A stretch of DNA of 64,000 nucleotides from Chelativorans multitrophicus (GCF_011317445.1 NZ_JAAAPL010000001.1:1550001-1614000); one strand, 5' to 3'; shown: positions 42,664 to 51,439, numbered from the stretch's first letter. Notes: generated by a model not told the origin, from the sequence alone. Translations and numbers: made by a program.

Positions 42664-42768
42664 CGCCCTCGACGTTGCCACAGGCTTGAGCCCTGTTCTC
42701 TGCCGGCCGGCGCCGCCAGCGTAGGAATTCCCGCCGGCTCGGGCGCCGTCTTCCCCTAGACTGGAAAT

Positions 42769-42783
42769 CTCAAATCATTTCAG
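42769..42783. promoter_or_regulatory. Imperfect copy of the NAGGN-locus palindrome ahead of the oxidase operon
   Basis: CTCAAATCATTTCAG matches 12 of 15 positions of TTCAAATCATTTGAA, the reverse complement of the operator at 38938-38952. It lies 77 bases before the coxB start codon. The same MarR protein might bind here, but a chance match is not excluded. Confidence 0.35.
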
Positions 42784-42796
42784 GTTATGATGAACG

Positions 42797-42831
42797 CGGT
42801 CCCCTAGTGGATAGGAGGTCCCAGGGGACCG
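42797..42831 (+). promoter_or_regulatory. 5' leader hairpin abutting the coxB ribosome site
   Basis: CGGTCCCCT (42797-42805) pairs perfectly with AGGGGACCG (42823-42831) around a 17-base loop that itself contains AGGAGG. The coxB Shine-Dalgarno (GGAGG, 42832-42836) starts at the foot of the stem. This could affect access of ribosomes. Confidence 0.5.
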
Positions 42832-42845
42832 GGAGGAACGGGAAG

Positions 42846-43667
42846 ATGGTCCCGGCATTTATACTCGTCCTCGTTGTCCTGGGCTCGATATTGTTTCACA
42901 TTTTGAGCCCATGGTGGTGGCCGCCCATAGCTTCGAACTGGAGCTATATAGACCATACGCTCGTCATCACATTCTGGATCACGGGAGCCGTATTTTCCGC
43001 GGTCGTCCTGTTCATGGCGTATTGCGTCTACCGGTTCCGGCACCGCCCGGGCTCCAAGGCCGCCTATGAACCGGAAAGCAAGAAGCTGGAATGGTGGCTC
43101 ACCATCGGCACGGCAGTAGGGGTGGCGGCCATGCTTGCGCCCGGCCTCTATGTCTGGGCGCAGTTTGTCACCGTCCCCGATGACGCGACCGAGATAGAGG
43201 TGGTCGCGCAGCAGTGGCAGTGGAACTACAGGTTGCCGGGCGAAGACGGAAGGCTCGGCAAATCCGATAGTCAGCTCATCTCATTCGAAAACCCGTTAGG
43301 CATCAACCCTGATGATCCCAATGGCCAAGACGATATCGTGATCGAAGCAAGCGATCTGCATCTGCCGGTCGATAAGCCCGTGAAGGTGCTGCTGCGCTCG
43401 ATCGATGTTCTCCACGATTTCTATGTACCCGAGTTCCGCGCCAAGATGGACATGGTGCCTGGCATGGTCACCTATTTCTGGTTCACGCCCACGAAGACCG
43501 GAACCTATGAAGTCTTGTGCGCGGAGCTGTGCGGCGTGGGCCATAGCTATATGCGCGGCGCGGTTCTGGTCGACACCGAGGAGGATTACCAGGCCTGGCT
43601 GCAGGAACAATCAACCTTTGCAGAGCTAACCGACCTCCGGAACGTGGCTGAGGAGGTCAAGCCGTGA
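42846..43667 (+). CDS. coxB: Cytochrome c oxidase subunit II
   Basis: This 273-residue subunit accepts electrons from cytochrome c through the CuA centre. Two N-terminal membrane helices (about 3-22 and 38-62) are followed by a periplasmic cupredoxin domain with VLHDFYVPEF and the CuA ligands in CAELCGVGHSYM (C-x3-C, H, M). QQWQWNYRLPG is the aromatic electron-entry patch. No fused cytochrome c domain is present. ATG 42846 follows GGGAGGAACGGGAAG. First gene of the oxidase operon. Confidence 0.93.
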   Translation: MVPAFILVLVVLGSILFHILSPWWWPPIASNWSYIDHTLVITFWITGAVFSAVVLFMAYCVYRFRHRPGSKAAYEPESKKLEWWLTIGTAVGVAAMLAPGLYVWAQFVTVPDDATEIEVVAQQWQWNYRLPGEDGRLGKSDSQLISFENPLGINPDDPNGQDDIVIEASDLHLPVDKPVKVLLRSIDVLHDFYVPEFRAKMDMVPGMVTYFWFTPTKTGTYEVLCAELCGVGHSYMRGAVLVDTEEDYQAWLQEQSTFAELTDLRNVAEEVKP

Positions 43668-43697
43668 TCAGGGAGACCCAAGCATAGCGCAAGCAAT

Positions 43698-43728
43698 TCC
43701 ATTGCAGGCGGGATCAGCCTGCAATGGA
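43698..43728 (+). promoter_or_regulatory. 12-bp perfect hairpin between coxB and coxA
   Basis: TCCATTGCAGGC (43698-43709), GGGATCA loop, GCCTGCAATGGA (43717-43728). The gap between the two genes is only 78 bases and the coxA ribosome site follows directly. No T-run follows, so attenuation by simple termination is unlikely. Confidence 0.6.
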
Positions 43729-43745
43729 GCCAGGGAGGATGAGCG

Positions 43746-45521
43746 ATGGTCGACGCCACGCCCCGAATGCATGAAGGCATTTCGCCCGCCGAAGTGCCTG
43801 AGCTGGAGCTTTATCACCCAAAAGGCTGGTGGACGACCTATGTCTTCTCTCAGGATGCGAAGATAATCGCCATTCAGTATGCCGGCACAGCGATGGCAAT
43901 CGGTCTCGTTGCGCTGGTCCTTTCCTGGCTTATGCGCCTGCAGTTGGGCTTTCCCGGCACATTCGATTTCATCACGCCTGACGCCTACTACCAGTTCATC
44001 ACCATGCACGGCATGATCATGGTGATCTACCTGCTCACCGCTCTTTTCCTCGGCGGTTTCGGCAACTACCTGATCCCGCTCATGGTTGGCGCGCGGGACA
44101 TGGTGTTCCCCTATGTCAACATGCTGAGCTACTGGATCTACCTACTCGCCGTGATCGTGCTGGTTGCAAGCTTCTTCGCACCAGGGGGGCCGACCGGCGC
44201 CGGCTGGACGCTTTATCCGCCGCAGGCGATCCTCTCCGGCACGCCGGGCGGCCAGGACTGGGGCATCATCCTGATGCTCGCCTCGCTCATCCTCTTCATC
44301 ATCGGCTTCACCATGGGCGGGCTCAATTATGTGGTGACTGTCATTCAGGGCCGCACGCGCGGCATGACGCTGATGCGCATGCCCCTCACCGTATGGGGTA
44401 TCTTCACCGCGACCGTTATGGCGCTGCTCGCCTTCCCTGCGCTGTTCGTCGCCTGCGTCATGATGCTGTTCGACCGGTTGCTCGGCACATCCTTCTTCAT
44501 GCCGGCGCTGGTCGAAATGGGAGAGCAGCTTTCCTACGGCGGAGGTAGCCCGATCCTGTTCCAGCACCTTTTCTGGTTCTTCGGCCATCCGGAAGTCTAT
44601 ATCGTCGCCCTGCCAGCCTTCGGCATTGTGTCGGACCTGATCTCGACCCACGCGCGGAAGAACATATTCGGCTACCGAATGATGGTCTGGGCCATCGTCG
44701 TTATCGGCGCGCTCTCGTTCATCGTTTGGGCGCACCACATGTATGTCTCCGGCATGCACCCATGGTTCGGCTTCTTCTTTGCCACCACCACGCTCATCAT
44801 CGCCATCCCGACGGCCATTAAGGTCTATAATTGGGTGCTCACCCTCTGGCGCGGGGACATCCATCTGACGATCCCGATGCTCTTCGCGCTGGCCTTCATC
44901 GTCACCTTCGTCAATGGCGGGCTGACGGGCCTGTTCCTCGGCAATGTGGTGGTGGACGTGCCCTTGTCGGACACGATGTTCGTCGTTGCCCATTTCCACA
45001 TGGTAATGGGCGTGGCGCCGATCCTCGTCATCTTCGGCGCGATTTATCACTGGTATCCGAAGATCACCGGCCGCATGCTCGACGAGTGGATGGGCCAGTT
45101 TCATTTCTGGGTGACCTTCGTCGGCGCATACGCCATTTTCTTCCCCATGCATTATGTCGGCTTGGTGGGCGTGCCGCGGCGCTATGTGGAGATCGGCGAG
45201 TCGGCCTTCATTCCGCCATCGGTGCAGGATCTCAACGCCTTCATCACCGTGGCCGCTCTCATTGTCGGCTTCGCCCAGATGGTGTTCCTTTTCAACCTCT
45301 TCTGGAGCCTGCGCTACGGCAGGGAAGCAGGCGGCAATCCATGGCGCGCCACGAGCCTCGAATGGCAGACTCCAACAACACCGCCTCCGCATGGAAACTG
45401 GGGCGACGAGCGGCCGGTGGTCTACCGCTGGGCCTATGACTATTCGGTGCCGGGAGCACCGCAGGATTTCATCCCGCAGAACGATCCTTGGCCGCAAAAG
45501 GCTGTCGCGGGGACGGCATGA
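43746..45521 (+). CDS. coxA: Cytochrome c oxidase subunit I
   Basis: This 591-residue haem-copper catalytic subunit has about twelve helices. Haem a ligand is in TMHGMIMVIY. CuB site residues are in FGHPEVYIVALPAFG (His cross-linked to Tyr, with the Glu of the D channel) and VWAHHMYVSGM. The haem a3/haem a pair is in VAHFHMVMG. These features place it in the A1 type (aa3-like). An N-terminal extension of about 35 residues precedes the first helix. It overlaps the next gene by 4 bases (ATGA). Confidence 0.95.
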   Translation: MVDATPRMHEGISPAEVPELELYHPKGWWTTYVFSQDAKIIAIQYAGTAMAIGLVALVLSWLMRLQLGFPGTFDFITPDAYYQFITMHGMIMVIYLLTALFLGGFGNYLIPLMVGARDMVFPYVNMLSYWIYLLAVIVLVASFFAPGGPTGAGWTLYPPQAILSGTPGGQDWGIILMLASLILFIIGFTMGGLNYVVTVIQGRTRGMTLMRMPLTVWGIFTATVMALLAFPALFVACVMMLFDRLLGTSFFMPALVEMGEQLSYGGGSPILFQHLFWFFGHPEVYIVALPAFGIVSDLISTHARKNIFGYRMMVWAIVVIGALSFIVWAHHMYVSGMHPWFGFFFATTTLIIAIPTAIKVYNWVLTLWRGDIHLTIPMLFALAFIVTFVNGGLTGLFLGNVVVDVPLSDTMFVVAHFHMVMGVAPILVIFGAIYHWYPKITGRMLDEWMGQFHFWVTFVGAYAIFFPMHYVGLVGVPRRYVEIGESAFIPPSVQDLNAFITVAALIVGFAQMVFLFNLFWSLRYGREAGGNPWRATSLEWQTPTTPPPHGNWGDERPVVYRWAYDYSVPGAPQDFIPQNDPWPQKAVAGTA

Positions 45522-46225
45522 GCGTCATCCTGGTCTTCATCCTCGTGGTGGCCGGATTCTCTTTCTGGTGGCTGCTCCAGCATCGGGTGCTGTCAAAGCC
45601 GTGGCTTGAGCATGGCGTGCACGCCGCCTTGCCCGAAACGGACATCTCCAACATGCCGACGGCCAAGATCGGGCTCGGCATCTTTCTTGCTGTGATTGGC
45701 GCGCTCTTCGCCCTTTTCGCCAGCGCATATTTCATGCGCATGGAGTATTCGGACTGGCAGGCGCCACCGCTGCCGCGGATTTTGTGGATCAACACCGGCG
45801 TCTTGATCCTCGCCAGTATCGCGCTCCATTGCGCCGTGCGCGCCGTCCGCGAACGACGCATGGGGATGACGCGCCTTGCGCTGGTGACGGGCGGGTTTGC
45901 AACCCTTGTCTTCCTGACCGGGCAGCTTACGGCCTGGCGGGACCTGTCGGCCGGCGGTCATTTTCTGGATTCCAATCCGGCCAACGGCTTCTTCTATCTC
46001 ATCACCGGCGCGCACGGGCTGCATATCTTGGGCGGCCTGGTCGCGCTTGGGCGGACAACCGCCAAAACATGGGATGAGACGTTGCCCACCGAGCGGCTGC
46101 GCCTGAGCGTGGAGCTTTGCGCGGCCTATTGGCATTTTCTTTTGCTTATCTGGCTCGGACTTTTCGTCCTGCTGGCCGGTTGGGCTGGCGATCTCGTCGC
46201 ATTGTGCAGACAGTTGCTCACATGA
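45518..46225 (+). CDS. Haem-copper oxidase subunit III-like protein (first copy)
   Basis: This 235-residue membrane protein has about six helices. The C-terminal half has subunit III hallmarks: NPANGFFYLITGAHGLHILGGLVALG and ELCAAYWHFLLLIWLGLFVLL. The N-terminal half is atypical, with a single anchor and a soluble loop containing ISNMPTAKIGLGIFLAVIGALFALFASAYFMRM. Coupled to coxA by ATGA overlap. It may replace or assist canonical subunit III, which is encoded next. Confidence 0.8.
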   Translation: MSVILVFILVVAGFSFWWLLQHRVLSKPWLEHGVHAALPETDISNMPTAKIGLGIFLAVIGALFALFASAYFMRMEYSDWQAPPLPRILWINTGVLILASIALHCAVRAVRERRMGMTRLALVTGGFATLVFLTGQLTAWRDLSAGGHFLDSNPANGFFYLITGAHGLHILGGLVALGRTTAKTWDETLPTERLRLSVELCAAYWHFLLLIWLGLFVLLAGWAGDLVALCRQLLT

Positions 46226-46237
46226 AGGGGACAAGAA

Positions 46238-46960
46238 ATGGCTGAGACCACGCTGAACGGCTTCGAAGCCAAGGAGGCGCACCAGAACGGCCTCAGGGGC
46301 GTGGCCGCCGACTGGTCGTCCGACCAGCGCGCTTTCAAAAGCGCATCCTGGGGGAAGGCCATGATGTGGATCTTCCTCCTGTCCGATACCTTCGTCTTCT
46401 CTTGTTTCCTGCTCGCCTACATGACGGTGCGCATGTCCACCGTCGAACCCTGGCCGAACGCCAGCGAGGTCTTCGCCCTCCATATTGCCGGCGCTGACAT
46501 CCCCCTCATCCTGATCGCCATCATGACCTTCGTGCTCATCTCCTCGAGCGGCACCATGGCAATGGCCGTGAATTTTGCTTACCGGCGCAACAGAAGCGCG
46601 ACCGTGGCGCTGCTTCTTGCGACAGCGCTGCTTGGCGCGGCCTTCGTCGGCATGCAGGCTTTCGAATGGACGAAGCTCATTACCGAGGGCGTGCGCCCGT
46701 GGGGCAACCCGTGGGGAGCACCGCAATTCGGCGCTACCTTTTTCATGATCACCGGCTTTCACGGAACCCACGTCACGTTCGGCGTCATATTCCTCTTGAT
46801 CGTGGCGTTCAAAGTATGGCGCGGCGAGTACGACCGGGGTGAACGCGGCTTTTTCACCACCCGCCGCGGCGATTATGAGCACGTGGAGATCATGGGCCTC
46901 TACTGGCACTTCGTCGATCTCGTCTGGGTATTCATTTTCGCATTCTTCTATCTCTGGTGA
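46238..46960 (+). CDS. Cytochrome c oxidase subunit III family protein (second copy)
   Basis: This 240-residue protein with about five to six helices resembles subunit III of CyoC/NorE type: SWGKAMMWIFLLSDTFVFSCFLLAYMTVRMS, TGFHGTHVTFGVIFLLIVAFKVWRG, and VEIMGLYWHFVDLVWVFIFAFFYLW. Subunit III stabilises subunit I and its proton uptake path. It follows the first III-like gene by 12 bases. Two III-type genes in one oxidase operon are unusual but known in some alphaproteobacterial branches. Confidence 0.88.
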   Translation: MAETTLNGFEAKEAHQNGLRGVAADWSSDQRAFKSASWGKAMMWIFLLSDTFVFSCFLLAYMTVRMSTVEPWPNASEVFALHIAGADIPLILIAIMTFVLISSSGTMAMAVNFAYRRNRSATVALLLATALLGAAFVGMQAFEWTKLITEGVRPWGNPWGAPQFGATFFMITGFHGTHVTFGVIFLLIVAFKVWRGEYDRGERGFFTTRRGDYEHVEIMGLYWHFVDLVWVFIFAFFYLW

Positions 46961-46969
46961 GGAACGGCT

Positions 46970-47344
46970 ATGGCAACGCATACGGAGCAGACCGGTCACG
47001 GATATTCGCAGACCGCCATCGCCGCCCACGCAGAGAGCCAGCAGCACCCGATCAGGATTTATCTGATCGTCTGGTTCTGGCTGTTCGTCTTGAGCGCCTG
47101 TTCTTATCTCATCGATTATATCGGCCTGCAGGGCATGCTGCGTTGGAGCCTGATCATCACCTTCATGCTGCTGAAGGCGGGGCTGATCGTGGCGGTGTTC
47201 ATGCACATGGTGTGGGAGCGCCTGGCGCTGGTCTACGCGATCCTGCTGCCGCCGCTCGCGGTACTCGTGTTCGTCATCATCATGGCGATCGAATCCGATT
47301 ACACCGCGCTCACCCGCATGATGTCCTTCGTCAACGGCGGCTGA
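46970..47344 (+). CDS. Cytochrome c oxidase subunit IV family protein
   Basis: This 124-residue protein has three membrane helices after a short His-rich N-terminus. The pattern IYLIVWFWLFVLSACSYLIDYI, LIITFMLLKAGLIVAVFMHMVWE and LALVYAILLPPLAVLVFVIIMAIESDYT matches bacterial subunit IV (COX4_pro type). The M-H-M-x-x-E motif is typical. It is the last gene of the oxidase operon; a hairpin begins 4 bases past its stop. Confidence 0.88.
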   Translation: MATHTEQTGHGYSQTAIAAHAESQQHPIRIYLIVWFWLFVLSACSYLIDYIGLQGMLRWSLIITFMLLKAGLIVAVFMHMVWERLALVYAILLPPLAVLVFVIIMAIESDYTALTRMMSFVNGG

Positions 47345-47348
47345 TACG

Positions 47349-47391
47349 ACGCAGGCGATCCCCGCTGACTGCGGGGACCGACGCGCTGCGT
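47349..47391. terminator. Hairpin between convergent oxidase and DUF2189 genes
   Basis: Inner stem TCCCCGC-TGACT-GCGGGGA (47359-47377) lies inside an outer pairing ACGCAG (47349-47354) with CTGCGT (47386-47391). There is no clear T-run, so termination strength is uncertain; the location between two convergent stops supports the call. Confidence 0.55.
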
Positions 47392-47393
47392 TG

Positions 47394-48221
47394 TTACAAT
47401 GACTGGCGGTTGGCGCGCTGCTCCGGCGACAGGACCACAGTCTTGCGATAGAGATGCCATGTCGCATGCCCAAGCACGGGGAAGATTACCGCCAGCCCAA
47501 CGAACAAGGTGAGGGAGCCGACCACCAGCAGAGCGGCCACAATCAGCCCCCAGAAAAGCATTTGAAGGGGATTGGTCAACATGACACGCGCCGAGGTCTG
47601 GATAGCGGCATAGGCGCCGACATCCCTGTCGAGAAGCAGCGGGAAAGCCACGGATGTCGTGCTAAGCACGACAAGCGCGAAAAGGAACCCGATCAGATTG
47701 CCCCAAAAAAGCAGCATCCAGCCGCGCTGGGTGGTCAGGACCTCCTGGATAAAGCCAATGAACGATTCCGGCGCCGCCGGCCCGAAAATGCGTGCATAGA
47801 TCGCCTGCGCGGTGAAAAGCCAGACGAGGAAAATCACGGCAAGCATTCCGCCGACCGCCATAATGGAGGGAATGGCCGGGGATTTCAGCACATCGAAGGC
47901 ATGGAGCCATGACGTGTCCATATTGCTCTGGCGCCGCCTGCTGATCTCATAAAGGCCGATCGCCGCGAGCGGCCCCAAAAGGGCGAAACCCGCGATGAGC
48001 GGGAAGATCAGCTGCAAAGCGTTTCCAGTCGATGCCCATGTGATGAGGACCATGCCGAGGATCGGATAGATGATGCACAGGAAGACATAGTGAGACGGCT
48101 TCTCCCAGAAATCCGCGAAGCCGGCGCGCAGCGCATCCAAAACATCGGCAAATGCAATATGGCGCACCCCCAAAGGTGCGATCGTTTCAGTGGAACCTGC
48201 TACGACATGAAAGTTCGCCAT
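47394..48221 (-). CDS. DUF2189 integral membrane protein
   Basis: This is a 275-residue protein with about six hydrophobic helices in the DUF2189 pattern: an N-terminal VLDALRAGFADFWEKPSHYVFLCIIYPILG, and later FPLLLDRDVGAYAAIQTSARVMLTNPLQMLFWGLIVAALLVVGSLTLFVGLAVIFPVLGHATWHLYRK. Function is unknown, although the family is often near oxidase genes. ATG 48221 is preferred over 48227 because AGGAGGG is then properly spaced. It converges on the oxidase operon. Confidence 0.83.
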   Translation of the reverse strand: MANFHVVAGSTETIAPLGVRHIAFADVLDALRAGFADFWEKPSHYVFLCIIYPILGMVLITWASTGNALQLIFPLIAGFALLGPLAAIGLYEISRRRQSNMDTSWLHAFDVLKSPAIPSIMAVGGMLAVIFLVWLFTAQAIYARIFGPAAPESFIGFIQEVLTTQRGWMLLFWGNLIGFLFALVVLSTTSVAFPLLLDRDVGAYAAIQTSARVMLTNPLQMLFWGLIVAALLVVGSLTLFVGLAVIFPVLGHATWHLYRKTVVLSPEQRANRQSL

Positions 48222-48528
48222 GACCATCCCTCCTGGACTTCAGTCCGGGTTTGGCCGCGGCTCACGTGCCCCATCATGGCCGGTCACGAGCAACCGCGAC
48301 CCTTTGCCCAAGGGGAAATGATACTACGCAAAGCTCCATTTGTCGTTCACTTTTGAGACATACGGCATCACACGGCCGCGTCTGCCTCAGGCCTGATCAC
48401 AAGTCTCAGCATCTGCGCTCGCTTCTTTTGCTGCTGCCGGTAACTGTGGTGGACAGGCAGCCTGTACCCCAGCGGAAGAGTTATTCAGGCGAGTTCGCCA
48501 AACGGCACGTCCGGCACTGTCTTTCAAT
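48222..48528. other. Intergenic stretch without recognised content
   Basis: These 307 bases between the DUF2189 start and the RidA stop presumably hold the DUF2189 promoter. I see no ORF with a credible start, no hairpin terminator and no convincing promoter hexamers. Confidence 0.5.
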
Positions 48529-48924
48529 TTACTCCGGAATGACGGCCATGGCCTGGATTTCGACCTTGGCCCGGTCTTCCATCAGCGACACGACCTCCAT
48601 GGCGGTGATGGCGGGATAATACCAGCCCATCACCTCGCGATAGACCACGCCAATTCTCTTGAGATTGGCGCGATATTCGGCCTTATCGGTGAAATACCAG
48701 GTCATGGAGGTGATGTGCTCCGGCTTCGCTCGCGCTTCCGCAAGCACCGCCGCCACATTTTTAAGAGCCCGGCTGACCTGCTCGGCGAGATCGTCGCTCT
48801 CGAATTCGCAATTCTCGTTCCAGCCCACCTGGCCGGTTACAAAAACGAGCCGCCCGCTGGCGACAACGCCGTGCACGTAGCCTTTTGGTTGTTTCCACCC
48901 CCTGGGCCGCAAAATGTGATGCAT
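48529..48924 (-). CDS. RidA/YjgF family protein lacking the usual Arg
   Basis: This 131-residue RidA-fold protein has VVASGRLVFVTGQVGWN and LAEQVSRALKNVAAVLAEARAKPEHIT in the conserved places. The segment equivalent to the PARS-CVEV motif reads PAITAMEV, so the Arg needed for imine deamination in archetypal RidA is Ile here. It is therefore probably a divergent subgroup with another ligand or activity. GAGGAGTTTTC precedes the ATG. It lies downstream of gcdH on the same strand, separated by 165 bases. Confidence 0.82.
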   Translation of the reverse strand: MHHILRPRGWKQPKGYVHGVVASGRLVFVTGQVGWNENCEFESDDLAEQVSRALKNVAAVLAEARAKPEHITSMTWYFTDKAEYRANLKRIGVVYREVMGWYYPAITAMEVVSLMEDRAKVEIQAMAVIPE

Positions 48925-49004
48925 GAAAACTCCTCAATCAAGGGCGCCTCGCTCGCGCGGCGCTCAGGATTTGACGCACAGGAGTCCTCTACTCGATCAT
49001 CGAA

Positions 49005-49033
49005 CAGAGCGCAGCTTCTTCGGCTGCGCTCTG
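49005..49033 (-). terminator. Hairpin downstream of gcdH
   Basis: CAGAGCGCAGC (49005-49015) and GCTGCGCTCTG (49023-49033) form a perfect 11-bp stem with a 7-base loop, 57 bases past the gcdH stop in the leftward direction. Only TTCG follows on that strand, so it is a weak intrinsic terminator or a 3'-end protector. Confidence 0.5.
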
Positions 49034-49089
49034 CAAAATTAGTATTCGCCCTGTTCTGAAGGTTTTCGCGAGCAGCGTGCCTGAGCTGA

Positions 49090-50310
49090 TCAGAAAAAGG
49101 CCTGCAAACCGGTCTGCGCTCGACCCAGGATAAGGGCATGCACGTCATGCGTACCCTCATAGGTGTTCACCGTCTCCAGGTTCTGCGAATGCCGCATCAC
49201 CTGATACTCGATCTGAATGCCGTTGCCCCCATGCATGTCACGCGCCATTCGGGCAATATCAAGCGCCTTGCCGCAATTGTTGCGCTTCACGATCGAAATC
49301 ATCTCCGGCGCAAATTTATGCTCGTCCATAAGCCGCCCGACACGCAAGCTCGCCTGCAGCCCGAGCGCGATTTCCGTCTGCATGTCGGCCAGCTTCTTTT
49401 GGAATAGCTGCGTCGCCGCCAACGGCCGGCCAAACTGCTGGCGCTCCAACCCATATTGGCGGGCGCGGTGCCAACAATCTTCAGCCGCTCCCATCACGCC
49501 CCAGGAAATGCCGTAGCGGGCGCGGTTCAGGCAGCCGAATGGCCCCTTAAGTCCCGAGACATTAGGAAGAAGGGCATCCTCCGGCACTTCCACGCCATCC
49601 ATCACGACCTCTCCGGTGATGGAAGCACGCAATGAAAGCTTTCCGCCGATCTTGGGCGCCGAAAGGCCCTTCATCCCCTTTTCGAGAACAAAACCGCGTA
49701 TCTGGTTGTCGTGAGCGGCCGACTTGGCCCAGACCACGAAGACATCGGCGATCGGCGCGTTCGAGATCCACATCTTGGAGCCGACGAGCCTATAGCCGCC
49801 GTCTATCTTCTCCGCTCTCGTTTTCATCGAACCGGGATCGGAGCCCGCATCAGGCTCCGTGAGCCCAAAGCATCCGATGAACTCACCCGAGGCGAGCTTC
49901 GGCAGATATTTCTTCCGCTGATCCTCGGAGCCATAGGCGTAGATTGGAAACATGACCAGCGAGGACTGCACGCTCATCATCGAGCGGTAGCCCGAATCCA
50001 CCCGCTCCACCTCGCGGGCGACGAGACCATAGGACACGTAGTTGGCCCCTGCCCCGCCATACTCCTCGGGAATGGTGACCCCAAGCAAACCCGCCTCGCC
50101 CATCTCGCGGAAAATGGCCGGATCGGTCTCCTCATTCATATAGGCATGCTCGACGCGCGTACGGAGACGATCGGCGGCAAAAGCTGCCGCGGCATCGCGG
50201 ATCATCCGCTCTTCTTCCGTAAGCTGGTCCTCGAGCAGGAATGGGTCGTCCCAAGCAAAACTGACGCGTTCCGCCTCGTTGCGGGGGGCCTGATGCGAAG
50301 TGTTGGACAT
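49090..50310 (-). CDS. gcdH: Glutaryl-CoA dehydrogenase
   Basis: This 406-residue FAD enzyme of the acyl-CoA dehydrogenase family converts glutaryl-CoA to crotonyl-CoA in lysine, tryptophan and aromatic acid breakdown. Landmarks are [81 protein letters not shown] and the catalytic Glu region [19 protein letters not shown]. These separate it from short-chain acyl-CoA dehydrogenases. It diverges from a LysR gene. AGGAGCAGGA precedes the ATG. Confidence 0.94.
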   Translation of the reverse strand: MSNTSHQAPRNEAERVSFAWDDPFLLEDQLTEEERMIRDAAAAFAADRLRTRVEHAYMNEETDPAIFREMGEAGLLGVTIPEEYGGAGANYVSYGLVAREVERVDSGYRSMMSVQSSLVMFPIYAYGSEDQRKKYLPKLASGEFIGCFGLTEPDAGSDPGSMKTRAEKIDGGYRLVGSKMWISNAPIADVFVVWAKSAAHDNQIRGFVLEKGMKGLSAPKIGGKLSLRASITGEVVMDGVEVPEDALLPNVSGLKGPFGCLNRARYGISWGVMGAAEDCWHRARQYGLERQQFGRPLAATQLFQKKLADMQTEIALGLQASLRVGRLMDEHKFAPEMISIVKRNNCGKALDIARMARDMHGGNGIQIEYQVMRHSQNLETVNTYEGTHDVHALILGRAQTGLQAFF

Positions 50311-50420
50311 TCCTGCTCCTCGGTTAGATCGCGTGAAGGATCACCTGCAGATGCGTTTACCTGTAGCATACGGGCCGGAAAAATCCTATTTGAGCGTAAG
50401 TTGATGCATAAAACTCATAT

Positions 50421-51335
50421 GTGATGACCCGCCCGCGCCGCTTTCTTCCTTCTATCAGCCTCCTCTCGGCCTTTGAGGCCGTGCTTCGGACGGGATCGAC
50501 CGCCGCCGCGGCGCGCGAGCTCGACCTGACGCAGGGCGCCGTCAGCAGGCTTTTGCAGAACCTGGAGGAGCAGCTTGGGCAACAGCTCTTCATCCGCCAT
50601 CGCCGCCGCCTCATCGTAACAGAAGCCGCTCGATCTTATGGACGCGATATCACGCGAGCGCTGGACCTGATCCAGCGCGCCAGCATAGAGCTTACGACCA
50701 ATCCGGGTGGCGGTGTGCTTTCGCTTGCCATCCTGCCTGCCTTCGGCACACGCTGGCTGGCGCCGCGCCTCGGCTCCTTTCTCGGTGCGCATCCAGGCAT
50801 CACCATCAATCTCGCAACACGGCTGAAGCGCTTCAATTTCTCCGCCGAAGGCTTTGATGCCGCAATCCATTTCGGGTCGGACGACTGGCGCGATGCAGAG
50901 CACATGAAACTGTTCGAAGAACAGCTTACCGCCTGCGCGGCCCCTTCTCTTCTGGCCAAGGTCCCTGTTGAAACCGCAGAGGATCTGAGGCGCCTGCAAC
51001 TCTTTCAGATGGAGTCGCGGCGAAATGCCTGGTCCGTTTGGTTCACGGCTCAGGGCGCCGAGGCCACACCGAGCCGCGGCATGCTATTCGACCAATATGC
51101 CCCCATGACACAGGCGGCTGTGGCAGGCCTCGGCGTGGCCCTTCTGCCCGAATACCTCGCGGAGCCGGAAATCGCCGACGGTCGCCTAGTGCCGCTTCTC
51201 AAACGCGCCGTGCGGGGCGACGGCTCCTATTGGCTGGTCTGGCCCGAAGCCCGCGCCAGCTACCCTCCCCTGGAAGCGTTTCGAACCTGGCTTGCGGGGG
51301 AAACGGCGCCTCTGCGGGAACGCACGGAAGGCTGA
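50421..51335 (+). CDS. gcdR: LysR family regulator, GcdR-like
   Basis: This 304-residue protein has the N-terminal HTH PSISLLSAFEAVLRTGSTAAAARELDLTQGAVSRLLQNLEEQLGQQLFIRHRRRLIVTEAA and a LysR effector domain of the GcvA/GcdR kind. It diverges from gcdH, the standard arrangement for GcdR; the symbol rests on that. The start is GTG 50421 or ATG 50424. No ribosome-binding site is visible ahead of either, so a leaderless or weakly translated message is possible. Confidence 0.82.
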   Translation: MMTRPRRFLPSISLLSAFEAVLRTGSTAAAARELDLTQGAVSRLLQNLEEQLGQQLFIRHRRRLIVTEAARSYGRDITRALDLIQRASIELTTNPGGGVLSLAILPAFGTRWLAPRLGSFLGAHPGITINLATRLKRFNFSAEGFDAAIHFGSDDWRDAEHMKLFEEQLTACAAPSLLAKVPVETAEDLRRLQLFQMESRRNAWSVWFTAQGAEATPSRGMLFDQYAPMTQAAVAGLGVALLPEYLAEPEIADGRLVPLLKRAVRGDGSYWLVWPEARASYPPLEAFRTWLAGETAPLRERTEG

Positions 51336-51388
51336 CTGAGGCCCGCCGCGCTTCTGGCCGGCGGATTAACTTCCCCGCTACCCGTACC

Positions 51389-51413
51389 GGAACGTAGTCG
51401 ATTGGCGCTCGTT
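51389..51413 (+). promoter_or_regulatory. Consensus-like EcfG stress promoter ahead of the SIR2 gene
   Basis: GGAAC (51389-51393), 16 bases, CGTT (51410-51413) fits the alphaproteobacterial EcfG consensus GGAAC-N16-CGTT. Transcription would start near 51420, 20 bases before the ATG at 51440, leaving room for the CCAGGAGCACTGC ribosome site. Confidence 0.65.
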
Positions 51414-51439
51414 AGTTCGGACGGCCCCAGGAGCACTGC

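Noticed and set aside
44142-45497. Minus-strand open frame across coxA
   Set aside because: Antisense to subunit I, composition dominated by His/Glu/Asp/Arg from reverse-read hydrophobic codons, no motif.
45593-47473. 626-residue minus-strand open frame across the subunit III and IV genes
   Set aside because: Covers three real oxidase genes on the other strand and has the same artefactual acidic/His-rich composition.
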